A DNA stretch of 64,000 nucleotides from Streptomyces sp. LBL (lineage in GTDB: Bacteria; Actinomycetota; Actinomycetes; Streptomycetales; Streptomycetaceae), in contig NZ_JARXYX010000032.1 in the NCBI RefSeq assembly GCF_029893585.1, forward strand, positions 58,216 through 122,215. Reading direction: 5' to 3'. The position numbers and the translations under genes were made by a program. The notes beneath the pieces were generated by a model that had not been told where the DNA came from, ran no database searches, and worked only from the letters and a program-made list of their open reading frames with translations. Positions 51,786-60,303 of this stretch are shown one piece after another; within the stretch, counting starts at the first letter, position 1, and every line of letters starts with the position of its first letter.

Positions 51786-52028
51786 CCCGGCCGGCCCACC
51801 CGTGACGACGGCGCCCGTTCCCGCGGCTCACGCGGGGGCGGGCGCCGCTCCGTGTCGCCGATCGCCCCGGCTCCCGGGCCCCGAGCCCCGGTGAAGGGAC
51901 TGTCAGCCTCCAGGCGTACGCTGTATGGCTGTTACAGGACGCCCCTGCCGCACCCCCGCGACACCCGCGGCAGCGCAGCACGACCGGCCACACCGGGATA
52001 CGGGGAAACGGGGATACGGGGAGTCACG

Positions 52029-52661
52029 GTGTCAGAGAGTGTGGGGGCGTTGACCGGCAGTCCATGGATCTACGCCATGGTGGCGCTGTCGGTGCTCCTG
52101 GACGTGTTCCTGCCGGTCCTGCCGAGCGGTGTCCTGGTCATCACGGCCGCCACCGCCGCGGCCGCGGGCTCCGGCGCGGCGGCCGGCGAGGTACCGGACA
52201 AGGTGCCGGACATCCTGGCGCTGATGTTCTGCGCGACCACGGCATCCGTGCTGGGGGACCTGGTGGCGTACCGGCTGGCCTGGCGAGGCGGCGAACGTCT
52301 CGACCGCGCGATCTCCCGCTCCCGTCGGCTGAGCGTCGCGCAGGAACGTCTCGGCACGGCCCTGGCCCGGGGCGGGGGCACCCTGGTCGTCCTGGCCCGA
52401 TTCGCCCCGGCCGGCCGCTCGGTCGTCTCCCTCGGCGCCGGCGCCGCCCACCGCCGGGTCCGCGACTTCCTCCCCTGGTCCGCCCTGGCCGGCCTCTCCT
52501 GGGCCGCCTACAGCGTCACCCTCGGCTACTTCGGCGCCCGCTGGCTCGGCACGACCTCGGCCTGGCTGGCGACGGGGGTGTCGGTGCTGGCCCTCTTCGG
52601 CGCGGGTGCGGGGGCGGCGTACGTGATGCGACGGCAGCCGGCAACGGCGGAGGCGTCGTAA
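52029..52661 (+). CDS. DedA-family membrane protein
   Basis: The 210-residue protein has the DedA/VTT fold. The first helical region is LDVFLPVLPSGVLVITAAT. The conserved FxGRFxP-like motif reads LARFAPAGRSVVSLGAGA, and a re-entrant region lies between. Terminal membrane helices follow, with a basic tail. Family members move lipid carriers such as undecaprenyl phosphate or act in membrane homeostasis. GTG 52029 has GGGGAG 4-9 bases before. Confidence 0.85.
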   Translation: MSESVGALTGSPWIYAMVALSVLLDVFLPVLPSGVLVITAATAAAAGSGAAAGEVPDKVPDILALMFCATTASVLGDLVAYRLAWRGGERLDRAISRSRRLSVAQERLGTALARGGGTLVVLARFAPAGRSVVSLGAGAAHRRVRDFLPWSALAGLSWAAYSVTLGYFGARWLGTTSAWLATGVSVLALFGAGAGAAYVMRRQPATAEAS

Positions 52662-52767
52662 CGAGGGACGACCACGCTCGCCCCGCCACCCGCATGCACC
52701 ACAGCACCAGGTCAGGCCAGGTCAGGCCGGCACCAGGTCAGGGTCGCGCCCCCCACACCGGCCCTTG

Positions 52768-52998
52768 TCACCCGGCCCTCCGTGCGGTCGCCCCCCGGAC
52801 CTCCAGTCCGGCCAACAACTCGGCCGTGGCCTCGGCGATCACGTCGACCGCACGGTCGAACACCTCCTGGTTGTGCGCGGCGGGCGCCCGGAACCCGGAC
52901 ACCTTCCGCACGTACTGCAGGGCAGCGGCCCGAATGTCCTCCTCCGTCGCCTCCTCGGGCAGAACCGGCGGACGGAGCGTCTTGATACTGCGGCACAT
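52768..52998 (-). CDS. DUF2277 protein
   Basis: This 76-residue soluble protein carries the DUF2277 signature MCRSIKTLRPP, EEATEEDIRAAALQYVRKVS and GFRAPAAHNQEVFDRAVDVI. The family is common and short, with no known function; the conserved MCRSIK start suggests the cysteine is important. It is convergent with DedA and divergent from the epoxide-hydrolase-like gene. Start ATG 52998 is unambiguous from the family. Confidence 0.9.
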   Translation of the reverse strand: MCRSIKTLRPPVLPEEATEEDIRAAALQYVRKVSGFRAPAAHNQEVFDRAVDVIAEATAELLAGLEVRGATARRAG

Positions 52999-53272
52999 AC
53001 CCCCAGTCTCACCCCTCAGGCCGACACCTGTCCCCTCACCGGAACCCGACGCCTGCGGTGATCGCCCGCGAGGCGGCCACCGCGAAGGGCCGACCGACGA
53101 GAGGCACCTCCACCTGGACGACGACCCGGGGGTCCGCACGGCTTTGCCGAACTGGCAAAAACGCTCGCGGCCCCTCCCCGGACCGTCGCAGGATCGGCGT
53201 ACGAGACGCCGTAGCACCGCCGTCCGGACCCTGTCCCGCGGCCGGTGCGCCCGACCCACGGAGGACGAGGCA

Positions 53273-54289
53273 ATGCCGCAACCGGACCCCCGCTCCACAG
53301 ACCTCACCCACCACCTGGTCCCCGGACCCGCCGGCCGGATCCACCTGGTGGAACAGGGGACGGGGCCGCTGGTCCTGCTGCTGCACGGGTTCCCTGAGTC
53401 CTGGTACTCGTGGCGGCACCAACTGCCGGTGCTGGCCGCCGCCGGGTACCGCGCGGTCGCCGTGGACGTGCGGGGATACGGGCGCTCCTCGAAACCGGAC
53501 GCGGTGGACGCGTACCGGATGCTCAACCTGGTGGCGGACAACGTCGCCGTCGTCGAGGCGCTGGGTGGGCCGCTGGGTAGGCAGCCCGCGGTGGTCGTCG
53601 GGCACGACTGGGGCGCGACGATCGCCGCGCACTCCGCCCTGCTCCGGCCCGACGTGTTCCGCGCCGTCGGCCTGCTGAGCGTCCCGTACACGCCGCCCGG
53701 CGGCCCCCGCCCCACCGAGATCTTCGCCCAACTGGGCGGTGGGGAGGAGGAGTTCTACGTCTCCTACTTCCAGGAGCCGGGCCGGGCCGAGCGGGAGATC
53801 GAGCCCGACGTACGCGGCTGGCTCGCCGGTTTCTACGCCGCCCTGTCGGCCGACACGATGCCCGCACCCGACGCCTCTGATCCGCATTTCGTGAGCCGGG
53901 GCGGCACCCTGCGCGACCGCTTCCCGCACGGCCGACCTGCCTGGCTCGGCCAGCATGAACTCGACGCCTACGCCGAGGAGTTCGAGCGTACGGGCCTCAC
54001 CGGCGCCCTGAACCGCTACCGCGCGATGGACCTCGACTGGAAGGACCTCGCCGACCACACCGGCGCTCCGGTCTCCCAGCCGTCACTGTTCCTCGGCGGC
54101 ACCCTGGACGCCTCCACGACCTGGCTGTCCGACGCGATCGACGCCTTCCCCACCACTCTGCCGGGCCTGCACGCCTCCCACCTCCTCGAAGGCTGCGGCC
54201 ACTGGATCCAGCAGGAACGCCCCGCGGAGGTCAACGGCCATCTGGTGGAGTGGCTGGCATCCTTGCCCGCCGAGGCCGACAGTCACTAG
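53273..54289 (+). CDS. Alpha/beta hydrolase, epoxide-hydrolase-like
   Basis: The 338-residue enzyme has the oxyanion motif LLHGFPESWYSWRHQL, the nucleophile elbow GHDWGATIAAH (Asp nucleophile, as in epoxide hydrolases and dehalogenases) and the catalytic His in GCGHWIQQERP. The cap domain carries the tyrosines that open epoxides in the family (e.g. EEFYVSYFQEPGRAE and LNRYRAMDLDW). It hydrolyses an epoxide to a diol; substrate unknown. ATG 53273 has GAGGACGAGG upstream. Confidence 0.88.
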   Translation: MPQPDPRSTDLTHHLVPGPAGRIHLVEQGTGPLVLLLHGFPESWYSWRHQLPVLAAAGYRAVAVDVRGYGRSSKPDAVDAYRMLNLVADNVAVVEALGGPLGRQPAVVVGHDWGATIAAHSALLRPDVFRAVGLLSVPYTPPGGPRPTEIFAQLGGGEEEFYVSYFQEPGRAEREIEPDVRGWLAGFYAALSADTMPAPDASDPHFVSRGGTLRDRFPHGRPAWLGQHELDAYAEEFERTGLTGALNRYRAMDLDWKDLADHTGAPVSQPSLFLGGTLDASTTWLSDAIDAFPTTLPGLHASHLLEGCGHWIQQERPAEVNGHLVEWLASLPAEADSH

Positions 54290-54317
54290 CGACCGGGCCT
54301 GGGGGCGATCAGGTCAA

Positions 54318-54341
54318 GTCGATGTCGATGTCGATGTCGAT
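54318..54341. repeat. 6-bp TCGATG tandem repeat, four copies
   Basis: A short microsatellite lies between the hydrolase and YnfA genes. Non-coding. Confidence 0.85.
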
Positions 54342-54407
54342 GTCCAGCTCGGCCGGCCACTGGGCGTTCTGGTTGGCCGGCCCTGCGGGGAGGGTCGGCG
54401 GCTGGGG

Positions 54408-54743
54408 TCAGTGGCTGCGGGGCGCGTACATGATCACTGCCATCCCGGCGAGGCAGACCAGGGCGCCGGTGACGTCGTACCGGTCGGGCCGGTAGCCGTC
54501 GGCGACCATGCCCCAGGCGATCGACCCGGCGACGAAGATCCCGCCGTACGCGGCGAGGATGCGCCCGAAATTGTCGTCATGCTGCCAGGTGGCCACGACC
54601 CCGTAGAGACCGAGGGCGATGACGCCGGCGCCGATCCAGATCCACCCCTTGTGCTCGCGGATGCCCTGCCAGACCAGCCAGGCGCCACCGATCTCGAAGA
54701 GGGCCGCGACGACGAACAGGGCAAGGGAACGAGCGACAGTCAT
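54408..54743 (-). CDS. YnfA-family (UPF0060) membrane protein
   Basis: The 111-residue protein has four membrane helices in the arrangement of small multidrug-resistance transporters: LALFVVAALFEIGGAWLVWQ, IWIGAGVIALGLYGVVATW, RILAAYGGIFVAGSIAWGM and DVTGALVCLAGMAVIMYA. It is predicted to work as a dimer, possibly exporting toxic cations or metals. ATG 54743 is the family start. A decayed MerR-type regulator fragment lies just upstream in the same orientation, hinting that the gene was once metal- or drug-induced. Confidence 0.85.
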   Translation of the reverse strand: MTVARSLALFVVAALFEIGGAWLVWQGIREHKGWIWIGAGVIALGLYGVVATWQHDDNFGRILAAYGGIFVAGSIAWGMVADGYRPDRYDVTGALVCLAGMAVIMYAPRSH

Positions 54744-54799
54744 GGTCGGTGAGACTACCGGCGGCCCGTGCCGCTGATTTTCGCGGCCAGGGCGGTGCG

Positions 54800-54986
54800 A
54801 TGCGATGCGGATGGTGGCCCGATCCGCGATCTTCGCGACACCCTCGGGGAGGTTGGCCGCAACCCGTACCTGGAGCCCCGCCACAGGGCGGTCATGGCGG
54901 GGCCGGCCGACCTCCAGGAGCTCTGCGGGCTCCTCCAGCGTGAGCCCGACCCACTGGGCAGCCTTGATCACCCGCAGTGCAGTCAC
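54800..54986 (-). pseudogene. MerR-family regulator remnant
   Basis: A fragment of about 60 residues, TALRVIKAAQWVGLTLEEPA and ELLEVGRPRHDRPVAGLQVR, then AKIADRATIR, matches the dimerisation-helix part of MerR/CueR regulators. The N-terminal helix-turn-helix and the metal-binding C-terminus are missing. Several normally conserved positions are changed. It directly precedes the YnfA gene, and a mobile element sits 59 bp beyond its 5' end. Confidence 0.6.
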
Positions 54987-55044
54987 TTGGCCGTTCCATC
55001 CTGAATGTCACGACTGTCGCGCCTCGGCGCATCCGGCCAAACGG

Positions 55045-55132
55045 TGTCCCGTGCCACTGATCCTTGACCGATTGCCATCGAAGATGGATCACTGCGCGGT
55101 TCGTGCCAACGAACTTCGATCGGCCTGGTCAG
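55045..55132 (+). repeat. Left terminal inverted repeat
   Basis: 88 bp, nearly identical over the first 39 bases to the reverse complement of 56103-56190, then diverging to 10 mismatches in total. Internal short repeats may be transposase-binding sites. Confidence 0.88.
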
Positions 55133-55177
55133 GCTGATTCATGGGTGACGGGTCGTGTCGCAGATCGTTGTCAGCGC

Positions 55178-56038
55178 ATGAAGCTGATCTTCACGAATCG
55201 AAAGCGGTCGGCGGCACTGTGTACGGCCGGTGTGGTCCTGGCAGGCGGGGCGCTCTGGGACGGTGGTCCTGCGACCGCGGCAGCAGCGTCGACCTGCGCA
55301 CTGGGCACTACCTTCAACCCGACCACCTATAAGGACTCGGGGACGTACACCTGCGCGGGGCCCGCGGGCAAGCACATCCTGACGGTCTCTCTGATCGGCG
55401 CTGGTGGTGGCGGCGGTGGCGGTGGCGGAGGCATGGGCGGTTTCGGCGGTGGGGGCGGTGGCGGAGGTGGGGGCGGAGGCATCATCACCTGCAGCGGTCC
55501 GTACATCGCCGGCCAGGACATCGTCATCAAGGTGGGCAGCGGCGGCAGGGGTGGCAGCGGCGGAGTGGGCAGCGGCAGCGGTATCAGCCCCTCGGCCCAC
55601 GGTCTGGACGGCGGCTCGGGCGAGCCGACCAGCGTCACGTTCGGCGAAGGCACCGCGGACCCGTCCTTCGTAGAAGCCAAGGGCGCCGTTGGGGGCAACG
55701 CAGGCAGCAGGGGCATTTTCATCGGCGGTAACGGCCAGGGCTACGAAGGCAGGGGCCAGGCGGGCGGCGACGGCGGCGGCACCGCCTGCACCGTCGGCAG
55801 GTGGACCAGTGCCGGTGACACCGGCAGCGACGGCAAGAGCGGTACCGACGGGACCACCAACGACTCCGGCGGCTCGGGCGGCGCCGGGGCCACCGTCTCA
55901 GCCACCACCTCCCTGCCCTACAGCGCCTGCGGGTCAAGGGCCGGGGCCGGCGGCGCGGGCGGCGACGGCGGCCGTAGCACCGCCTACAACGGCAGTGGCG
56001 GTGGCGCGGGCTGCGTCGTTCTCAGCTTCAGTAACTGA
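55178..56038 (+). CDS. Secreted Gly-rich protein, cargo of the mobile element
   Basis: The 286-residue protein has a Sec signal (residues 1-35, KLIFTNRKRSAALCTAGVVL then AGGALWDGG). The mature part is dominated by Gly-rich runs (GAGGGGGGGGGG-type near residue 75-100). A repeated GxGG/GGAGG backbone and six cysteines follow, ending GAGCVVLSFSN. The pattern resembles Gly-rich beta-helix proteins of other secreted adhesin- or antifreeze-like families, but no assignment is possible. It is the sole gene between the inverted repeats. ATG 55178 has no strong ribosome site (CAGCGC), so translation may be low. Confidence 0.75.
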   Translation: MKLIFTNRKRSAALCTAGVVLAGGALWDGGPATAAAASTCALGTTFNPTTYKDSGTYTCAGPAGKHILTVSLIGAGGGGGGGGGGMGGFGGGGGGGGGGGGIITCSGPYIAGQDIVIKVGSGGRGGSGGVGSGSGISPSAHGLDGGSGEPTSVTFGEGTADPSFVEAKGAVGGNAGSRGIFIGGNGQGYEGRGQAGGDGGGTACTVGRWTSAGDTGSDGKSGTDGTTNDSGGSGGAGATVSATTSLPYSACGSRAGAGGAGGDGGRSTAYNGSGGGAGCVVLSFSN

Positions 56039-56102
56039 CACCCGGCTGCCCCCTGCGGTGTCCCGGACCGGCGCCCAGCAGGGGGCAGTGCACGGCGAGG
56101 CC

Positions 56103-56190
56103 CTGACCAGGGCGATCAAGATTCGATGGCACGAACCGAGCGGTGACCCACCTTCGATGGCAATCGGTCAAGGATCAGTGGCACAGGACA
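56103..56190 (-). repeat. Right terminal inverted repeat
   Basis: Partner of 55045-55132; it ends GGACA followed by the duplicated AACGG target. Confidence 0.88.
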
Positions 56191-56264
56191 AACGGGCTCA
56201 CACCCTTCGAAGAACCTCCCTGAGCAACTCGCAACTCAAAATCGAACAGGCGTAGCATTACCCT

Positions 56265-56603
56265 GTGGCTACGCCCTATGACTTTCCGAGTGACCTCCTC
56301 GCCGGTCAGGAGGAGCTGCATCAGGTCCGGACCGAGCTGTCAGCCCTGCTGAAGCGACTCCCCTGGTCGGTCGAACCGCTGGACGGCTTCAGCGACGACA
56401 ACGGCTGGCGCAAAGTGGAGCGCCCCGCCTCCCCCGGCTGGACGGCCGACGAACAAGCCGAGGTGGAGAAGCTCCGGCAGCGCGAGCACGAACTCGCGGT
56501 CTTCGTCAGCGGCCACCGTTTCTGGGCGGAGGTCGTCGCGGCGGGGCGGGTGGGCGCCCGTATGACGCTGAAGCACGCACACGCGCACGGGGATCGGGAG
56601 TAG
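56265..56603 (+). CDS. Hypothetical soluble protein
   Basis: The 112-residue protein is polar and helical (LLAGQEELHQVRTELSALLK, DEQAEVEKLRQREHELAVFV) with a C-terminal EVVAAGRVGARMTLKHAHAH. The same kind of protein is seen beside XRE regulators in Streptomyces. No enzymatic motif is present. GTG 56265 is the start. It lies 70 bp after the mobile element, whose insertion may have separated it from its original upstream DNA. Confidence 0.65.
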   Translation: MATPYDFPSDLLAGQEELHQVRTELSALLKRLPWSVEPLDGFSDDNGWRKVERPASPGWTADEQAEVEKLRQREHELAVFVSGHRFWAEVVAAGRVGARMTLKHAHAHGDRE

Positions 56604-56751
56604 CCGGAGACGTGAGTACGCCACGCGCTAGCCACGTTCTCCGCAGGTCACCCATGCGGGAAGATCAACTGATCACAGCTGGTCAGTCACTGATCAGTGC
56701 AGCGGTCCGAGTTACAGAACCCACCGAAGCACGATCAGTTCCGGACCGTGA

Positions 56752-57068
56752 TCAAGCTCGGAGGCTGTGCAAAAGAGTGACCCGCGGAGGATGGAGCCAG
56801 CTGAGCCGGGCCTGGCGTATACCGAGCTGGAGCAACAGGCCCGACCATCGCGAGGGCGATTTCGTATCGGCGCGGCTCAGATCTTGTGGGTGTCGATCGG
56901 TGACACCGTCACGGCGGAGGAGCCCGGGGAGCAGCCAGGCCGGCTCGACGACCTCGGCCCGTACCGCCGCCGCCCACTCCGCCCGTAGCCGCTCGTACAC
57001 TCCCCGGCCGTCCGGTTCAGCCGGCTGCCCCGCCGCCGCAGCAGGAGCGCGCGGATGTCCTCGTTCAC
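56752..57068 (-). pseudogene. Frameshifted small protein next to the HAD/XRE locus
   Basis: GTG 57068 opens VNEDIRALLLRRRG. After a one-base shift in a CGG-rich run (about 57030), the reading continues QPAEPDGRGVYERLRAEWAA, then AVRAEVVEPAW, a pattern typical of short proteins found near XRE regulators. Without the shift neither half is complete, and the second frame runs to 56752 with unrelated sequence. Either the gene is broken or the GC-rich run was misread. Confidence 0.5.
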
Positions 57069-57141
57069 GGCCGCAGCCGAGCACACGGACCCGGAGGCCG
57101 AAGAGGAGGGGGACATGATCCCAGGATCTCGGTGAGCCGTG

Positions 57142-57813
57142 TCAGCCGACACCGAGCACGGCCGCCACTCGCTCCGTGTCCGCCAAGTCGTCGAGCACCA
57201 TCTCGGCGCCAGCAGCCCGGAGTTCATCCGCCGAGGTCCGGCCCGTGGCGACCGCGACCACCGGCACCCCTGCCTCCCGCCCGCCCGCCACATCAGCCGA
57301 CGTGTCCCCAAGAAACACCGCCTTCTCCGGCGGTACACCCGCGTGATCGAGCGCCGCCAGCAGCAGCTCCGGCCGCGCCTCCCCGTCCTCCGCGTATGCC
57401 CCGTCGTCGAGCCGCAGGTAGGTGTCCAGGCCGAACACGGCCAGCTTCACCTCAGCCGCCTGCCTGACGTTGCCAGTCACCACGGACTGGCGCACGCCTC
57501 TGTCCGCGAGCGTCGCCAGCACCGCCGCCACGCCGGGCAACGCATGCCCGCGCTCCCGCAACTCGGCCGCACGACGGACGTGCGCTGCGCCAAGCGTGTC
57601 AGCGAACCGGGTGAACAATTCATCGCTGTACGACACCCCATGCAGGCGCGCGGTCTCCCGCAGGATGACCCGCTCCGTCGACCCGGTCACCGAGGCCTGC
57701 TCTCGCAGCACCATGCCTGTCACCTGCTGGAACGCATCGGCCCACAGTTCGCCGCCGAGGCCTCTCGTCGCCATCAGCGTATGGTCGACGTCCCACAGCA
57801 CCAGCTCCGGCAC
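57142..57813 (-). CDS. HAD-superfamily hydrolase (phosphoglycolate-phosphatase-like)
   Basis: The 223-residue protein has motif I VLWDVDHTLMATRG (a His replaces the usual Gly after Asp), motif II SVVTGNVRQAA, Lys-region REAGVP and motif IV KAVFLGDTSADVAGGR. The cap helices contain ERVILRETARLHGVSYSDEL. The changed motif I (DVDHT) is common in Streptomyces homologues, so activity may be retained. GTG 57813 with AGGAGA upstream is chosen. It is divergent from the XRE regulator; these often travel together. Confidence 0.82.
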   Translation of the reverse strand: MPELVLWDVDHTLMATRGLGGELWADAFQQVTGMVLREQASVTGSTERVILRETARLHGVSYSDELFTRFADTLGAAHVRRAAELRERGHALPGVAAVLATLADRGVRQSVVTGNVRQAAEVKLAVFGLDTYLRLDDGAYAEDGEARPELLLAALDHAGVPPEKAVFLGDTSADVAGGREAGVPVVAVATGRTSADELRAAGAEMVLDDLADTERVAAVLGVG

Positions 57814-57894
57814 CGGCGTCTCCTCTCTCCACGAACACGGAGTCCCCACGCAGCGTGCACCCTACGCTCGACTCAGCGAGCAAGGAGCAGGCGC

Positions 57895-59097
57895 ATGGTT
57901 GCAGCAGACCTTTCCATCGGGGACAGGATCAGGCACTACCGCGGGGGCCGCCGCCAGGACGCGGTGGCTGGGCTGGTCGGCATCACACCGGACTACCTGT
58001 CCCAGATCGAGCGCGGGCTGAAAGTCCCGTCGCTGCACATCCTGTACTCGCTCGCGCAGGAGCTGGGGGTGCCCACCGCGGCGCTGCTGTCGGAGCGTCC
58101 GCCCATCGAGGAGGAGGCAACGGACACCGCGGAGGCCGCGGTCGGGCGCGCGCTCCTCGGGTACGGGCCGGCCCGCAGCTCCCCACCCGTAGCAGCGGGC
58201 TTACTGAGGGACCGGGTGGAGGCCGCGTGGGAGAGCTGGCAGACCAGCTCCCTGCGATTCACCGAGGCCGCCAAGACGCTGCCCGCCCTGGTCGCCGACG
58301 TCGAGCACGCGGCGCGTATCGCGCGCACCGGGGCTGATGCGGCCGAGCGGCGTGCCGTACTCCGGGCAGCCGCGGACCTGTACTGCCTGCTCCGCTCCTA
58401 CCTCCGCCGCACCGGCCGTGTCGACCTGGCCACCCTCGCCGCCGATCGGGCAATGCGGGCGGCGGAAGACGCGGACGATCCGCTGCGCATCGCGGCAGCC
58501 CAGTGGAACTTCGGGCATGTGCTCCTCGCTGCCGGTCAGCCGGGCGAGGCGGAGGAGCTGTCCCTCCGAGCTGCCGAGCAGGTGGCCGCTGCGCAGGTGC
58601 CGGAGTTGGAGCGGGCAGCGATGGAAGGTGCCCTGCAACTTGTCGTCGTGGTGGGCAACGCCCGCCGCCGACGGTGGTGGGAGGCCCGCGAGCGATTGCG
58701 GGAGCATGCGGCACCGGCCGCCCGGCAGGTCCCTGACGGCAGCAACGTTGGCTGGACGGTGTTCGGGCCGACGAACGTGGCGCTGCACGCCTTGTCGATC
58801 GAGATGGAAGCGGGTGAGACGGGCGAGGCGCTGCATACTGCGGACGCCGTCGACACGAGCGGACTGCCGTCGCTGGAACGTGAGTTCACGTTCGGTCTTG
58901 AGGTAGCGGCTTGCCACAGCCAGCGCCGCGATGACGCGGCGGCGCTGCTCTCCCTACTCGGCCTTGAGGCGATCGCCCCGGAGGATTTGGCGCGAACCCC
59001 GTTGGCGCGGCAGTTGGTGCTGACGGTGATCCGGCGGGCGCGGGCGATGCATGCTCGGCAGGCCGAGCAGCTGGCAGTGCGAATCGGCTTGGTCTAG
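57895..59097 (+). CDS. XRE-family regulator with large helical C-terminal domain
   Basis: The 400-residue protein has an N-terminal helix-turn-helix (residues 7-62: IGDRIRHYRGGRRQDAVAGL, VGITPDYLSQIERGLKVPSL and ILYSLAQELGVP). A 330-residue all-helical TPR-like domain follows (LRSYLRRTGRVDLATLAADR, AMRAAEDADDPLRIAAAQWN). Such long-tailed XRE regulators control small adjacent genes and development in Streptomyces. ATG 57895 overlaps a GGAGCAGGCGC site. It is followed by three small Cys-rich ORFs in the same orientation, which are the probable targets or partners. Confidence 0.85.
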   Translation: MVAADLSIGDRIRHYRGGRRQDAVAGLVGITPDYLSQIERGLKVPSLHILYSLAQELGVPTAALLSERPPIEEEATDTAEAAVGRALLGYGPARSSPPVAAGLLRDRVEAAWESWQTSSLRFTEAAKTLPALVADVEHAARIARTGADAAERRAVLRAAADLYCLLRSYLRRTGRVDLATLAADRAMRAAEDADDPLRIAAAQWNFGHVLLAAGQPGEAEELSLRAAEQVAAAQVPELERAAMEGALQLVVVVGNARRRRWWEARERLREHAAPAARQVPDGSNVGWTVFGPTNVALHALSIEMEAGETGEALHTADAVDTSGLPSLEREFTFGLEVAACHSQRRDDAAALLSLLGLEAIAPEDLARTPLARQLVLTVIRRARAMHARQAEQLAVRIGLV

Positions 59098-59198
59098 GAG
59101 CCTGTGGTTCACCCGGACTGTGAGTTCGGGTGAGACGGGCGAGGTCTGCCTACGGTCACGTGGTGAGACGGATCACCGTGACCGTGGAGGCCGGACCT

Positions 59199-59531
59199 AT
59201 GCCATCAGAAGCCAGCACCACCGCCAGCCCGCTCTTACTGCTCCCTCTCCCCGCCCTTGACGGGCTGTCACAGGAGCAGGTACGCGGCGCGGCATGCATC
59301 TGGTGTGGCGTCCGCCTTGTCACCACCACGGCGGTTGACCTGGGCGAGCGCCGTCACAGGCGTTTGGACGGGGTCTACTCGACGTTCCCCCGGGCCTGTC
59401 GCGGCTGCGCTGGAGAGGCTGCGGTGCGGGCTCTCCGCGACCACGCCGGGCAGTGCGAGCAGTGCGTTGACGACGCCTCGCTTTGCGAGATCCGGACCGC
59501 GCTGGAGCCGATCGCACGGGAGGGACGATGA
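59199..59531 (+). CDS. Small Cys-rich protein 1 (zinc-ribbon-like)
   Basis: The 110-residue protein has CIWCGVR near residue 34, CRGCAGE near 66, and CEQCVDDASLC near 87. The three Cys pairs could form one or two zinc sites. No family name can be assigned. ATG 59199 with GTGGAGG before it. It overlaps the next small gene by 4 bp (ATGA), so the three are translated together. Confidence 0.72.
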   Translation: MPSEASTTASPLLLLPLPALDGLSQEQVRGAACIWCGVRLVTTTAVDLGERRHRRLDGVYSTFPRACRGCAGEAAVRALRDHAGQCEQCVDDASLCEIRTALEPIAREGR

Positions 59532-59707
59532 GCACCGAAACCCTCACCCCGGTCCAGGAGGCGTTCATCGCCCTCGTCGACCACTGCACCGGGTGTCCCG
59601 ACTGCAAGGCGACCCCGGCCCTGCCGGACAAGACACCCGAGTGCCCGAAGGCAGAGTCGCTGTACCGGGCCTGGTTCATCCTCTGGCGCAAGGAGACCCG
59701 GCGGTGA
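59528..59707 (+). CDS. Small Cys-rich protein 2
   Basis: The 59-residue protein has CTGCPDCKATP and TPECPKAESLYRAW, four cysteines suited to one zinc knuckle. It overlaps genes on both sides by 4 bp. Unrecognised. Confidence 0.68.
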   Translation: MSTETLTPVQEAFIALVDHCTGCPDCKATPALPDKTPECPKAESLYRAWFILWRKETRR

Positions 59708-59868
59708 AGATCTGCGCACGATGCGACCTCCGCATCCTCCCCGGCGACGAGAAGCCCGTCGACAACGCCGCACCCACCGGAGCCGGCACGACGGTGTACA
59801 TCCACAAGCATCTGTGCCGGAAGACTCCTACCCAGACCTCTCCCAGGCCCTGGAGCCGGGAGAGCTGA
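59704..59868 (+). CDS. Small Cys-rich protein 3
   Basis: The 54-residue protein has VKICARCDLRILPGDEK and HKHLCRKT, a likely zinc ribbon. It is the last member of the XRE-linked set, with a GTGA overlap to the previous gene and about 110 bp before a tRNA gene on the other strand. Confidence 0.68.
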   Translation: MKICARCDLRILPGDEKPVDNAAPTGAGTTVYIHKHLCRKTPTQTSPRPWSRES

Positions 59869-59977
59869 ACACCGGTGGGAGGTGGATTCCCTATGGACTC
59901 CGGCCACAGGAACGGCCCCCCGGAGATCACTCCGGAGGGCCGCCGACATGCCGCTGACCTGGATCTTGACGGTCAGT

Positions 59978-60049
<72 letters not shown>

Positions 60050-60158
60050 AACGAGTCGACAGCCTACCCTGCCCGGGGCGCCCTCCCGCAAACCCGTATC
60101 GATCCGGATCAGACCTGTATCAGGCCCGTACCTGCAGCCGTCCACGACGTCATGTGCG

Positions 60159-60170
60159 GGGGTTAACCCC
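60159..60170. promoter_or_regulatory. Palindrome GGGGTTAACCCC
   Basis: A perfect 12-bp palindrome 134 bp before the DUF4097 gene. It could be a dimeric regulator site or a hairpin; nothing else supports either. Confidence 0.35.
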
Positions 60171-60303
60171 ACTCGTGATCCGGGAGGTCACAGGATCCCG
60201 CGGTGGGCCCCGGGTCCGTACGGTCGAAGGGCGAAGAGCGGGGAAGAGCGGGCGCGTGGAGCGTCCGCCGAGCCTTCGCCAGCCGTCCCAGGGGGAGATC
60301 GTC

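Larger units (their letters stand above)
55045..56190. mobile_element. 1146-bp non-autonomous element with 88-bp inverted repeats
   Basis: 88-bp terminal inverted repeats begin TGTCC(C/T)GTGCCACTGATCC, match at 78 of 88 positions (counted by eye) and start with TG and end with CA. Direct repeats AACGG (55040-55044 and 56191-56195) flank it as a 5-bp target duplication. Within each repeat the subsequence GTGCCA(A/T)CGAA / TTGCCATCGAA occurs twice, as in IS21-type ends with multiple transposase sites. There is no transposase; the only gene is the Gly-rich secreted cargo. It resembles a mobile insertion cassette mobilised in trans. Confidence 0.85.

Noticed and set aside
56640..56755. Cluster of TGATCA-type short repeats
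   Set aside because: Several near-palindromes overlap with no consistent spacing and no gene start close by; no operator could be defended.
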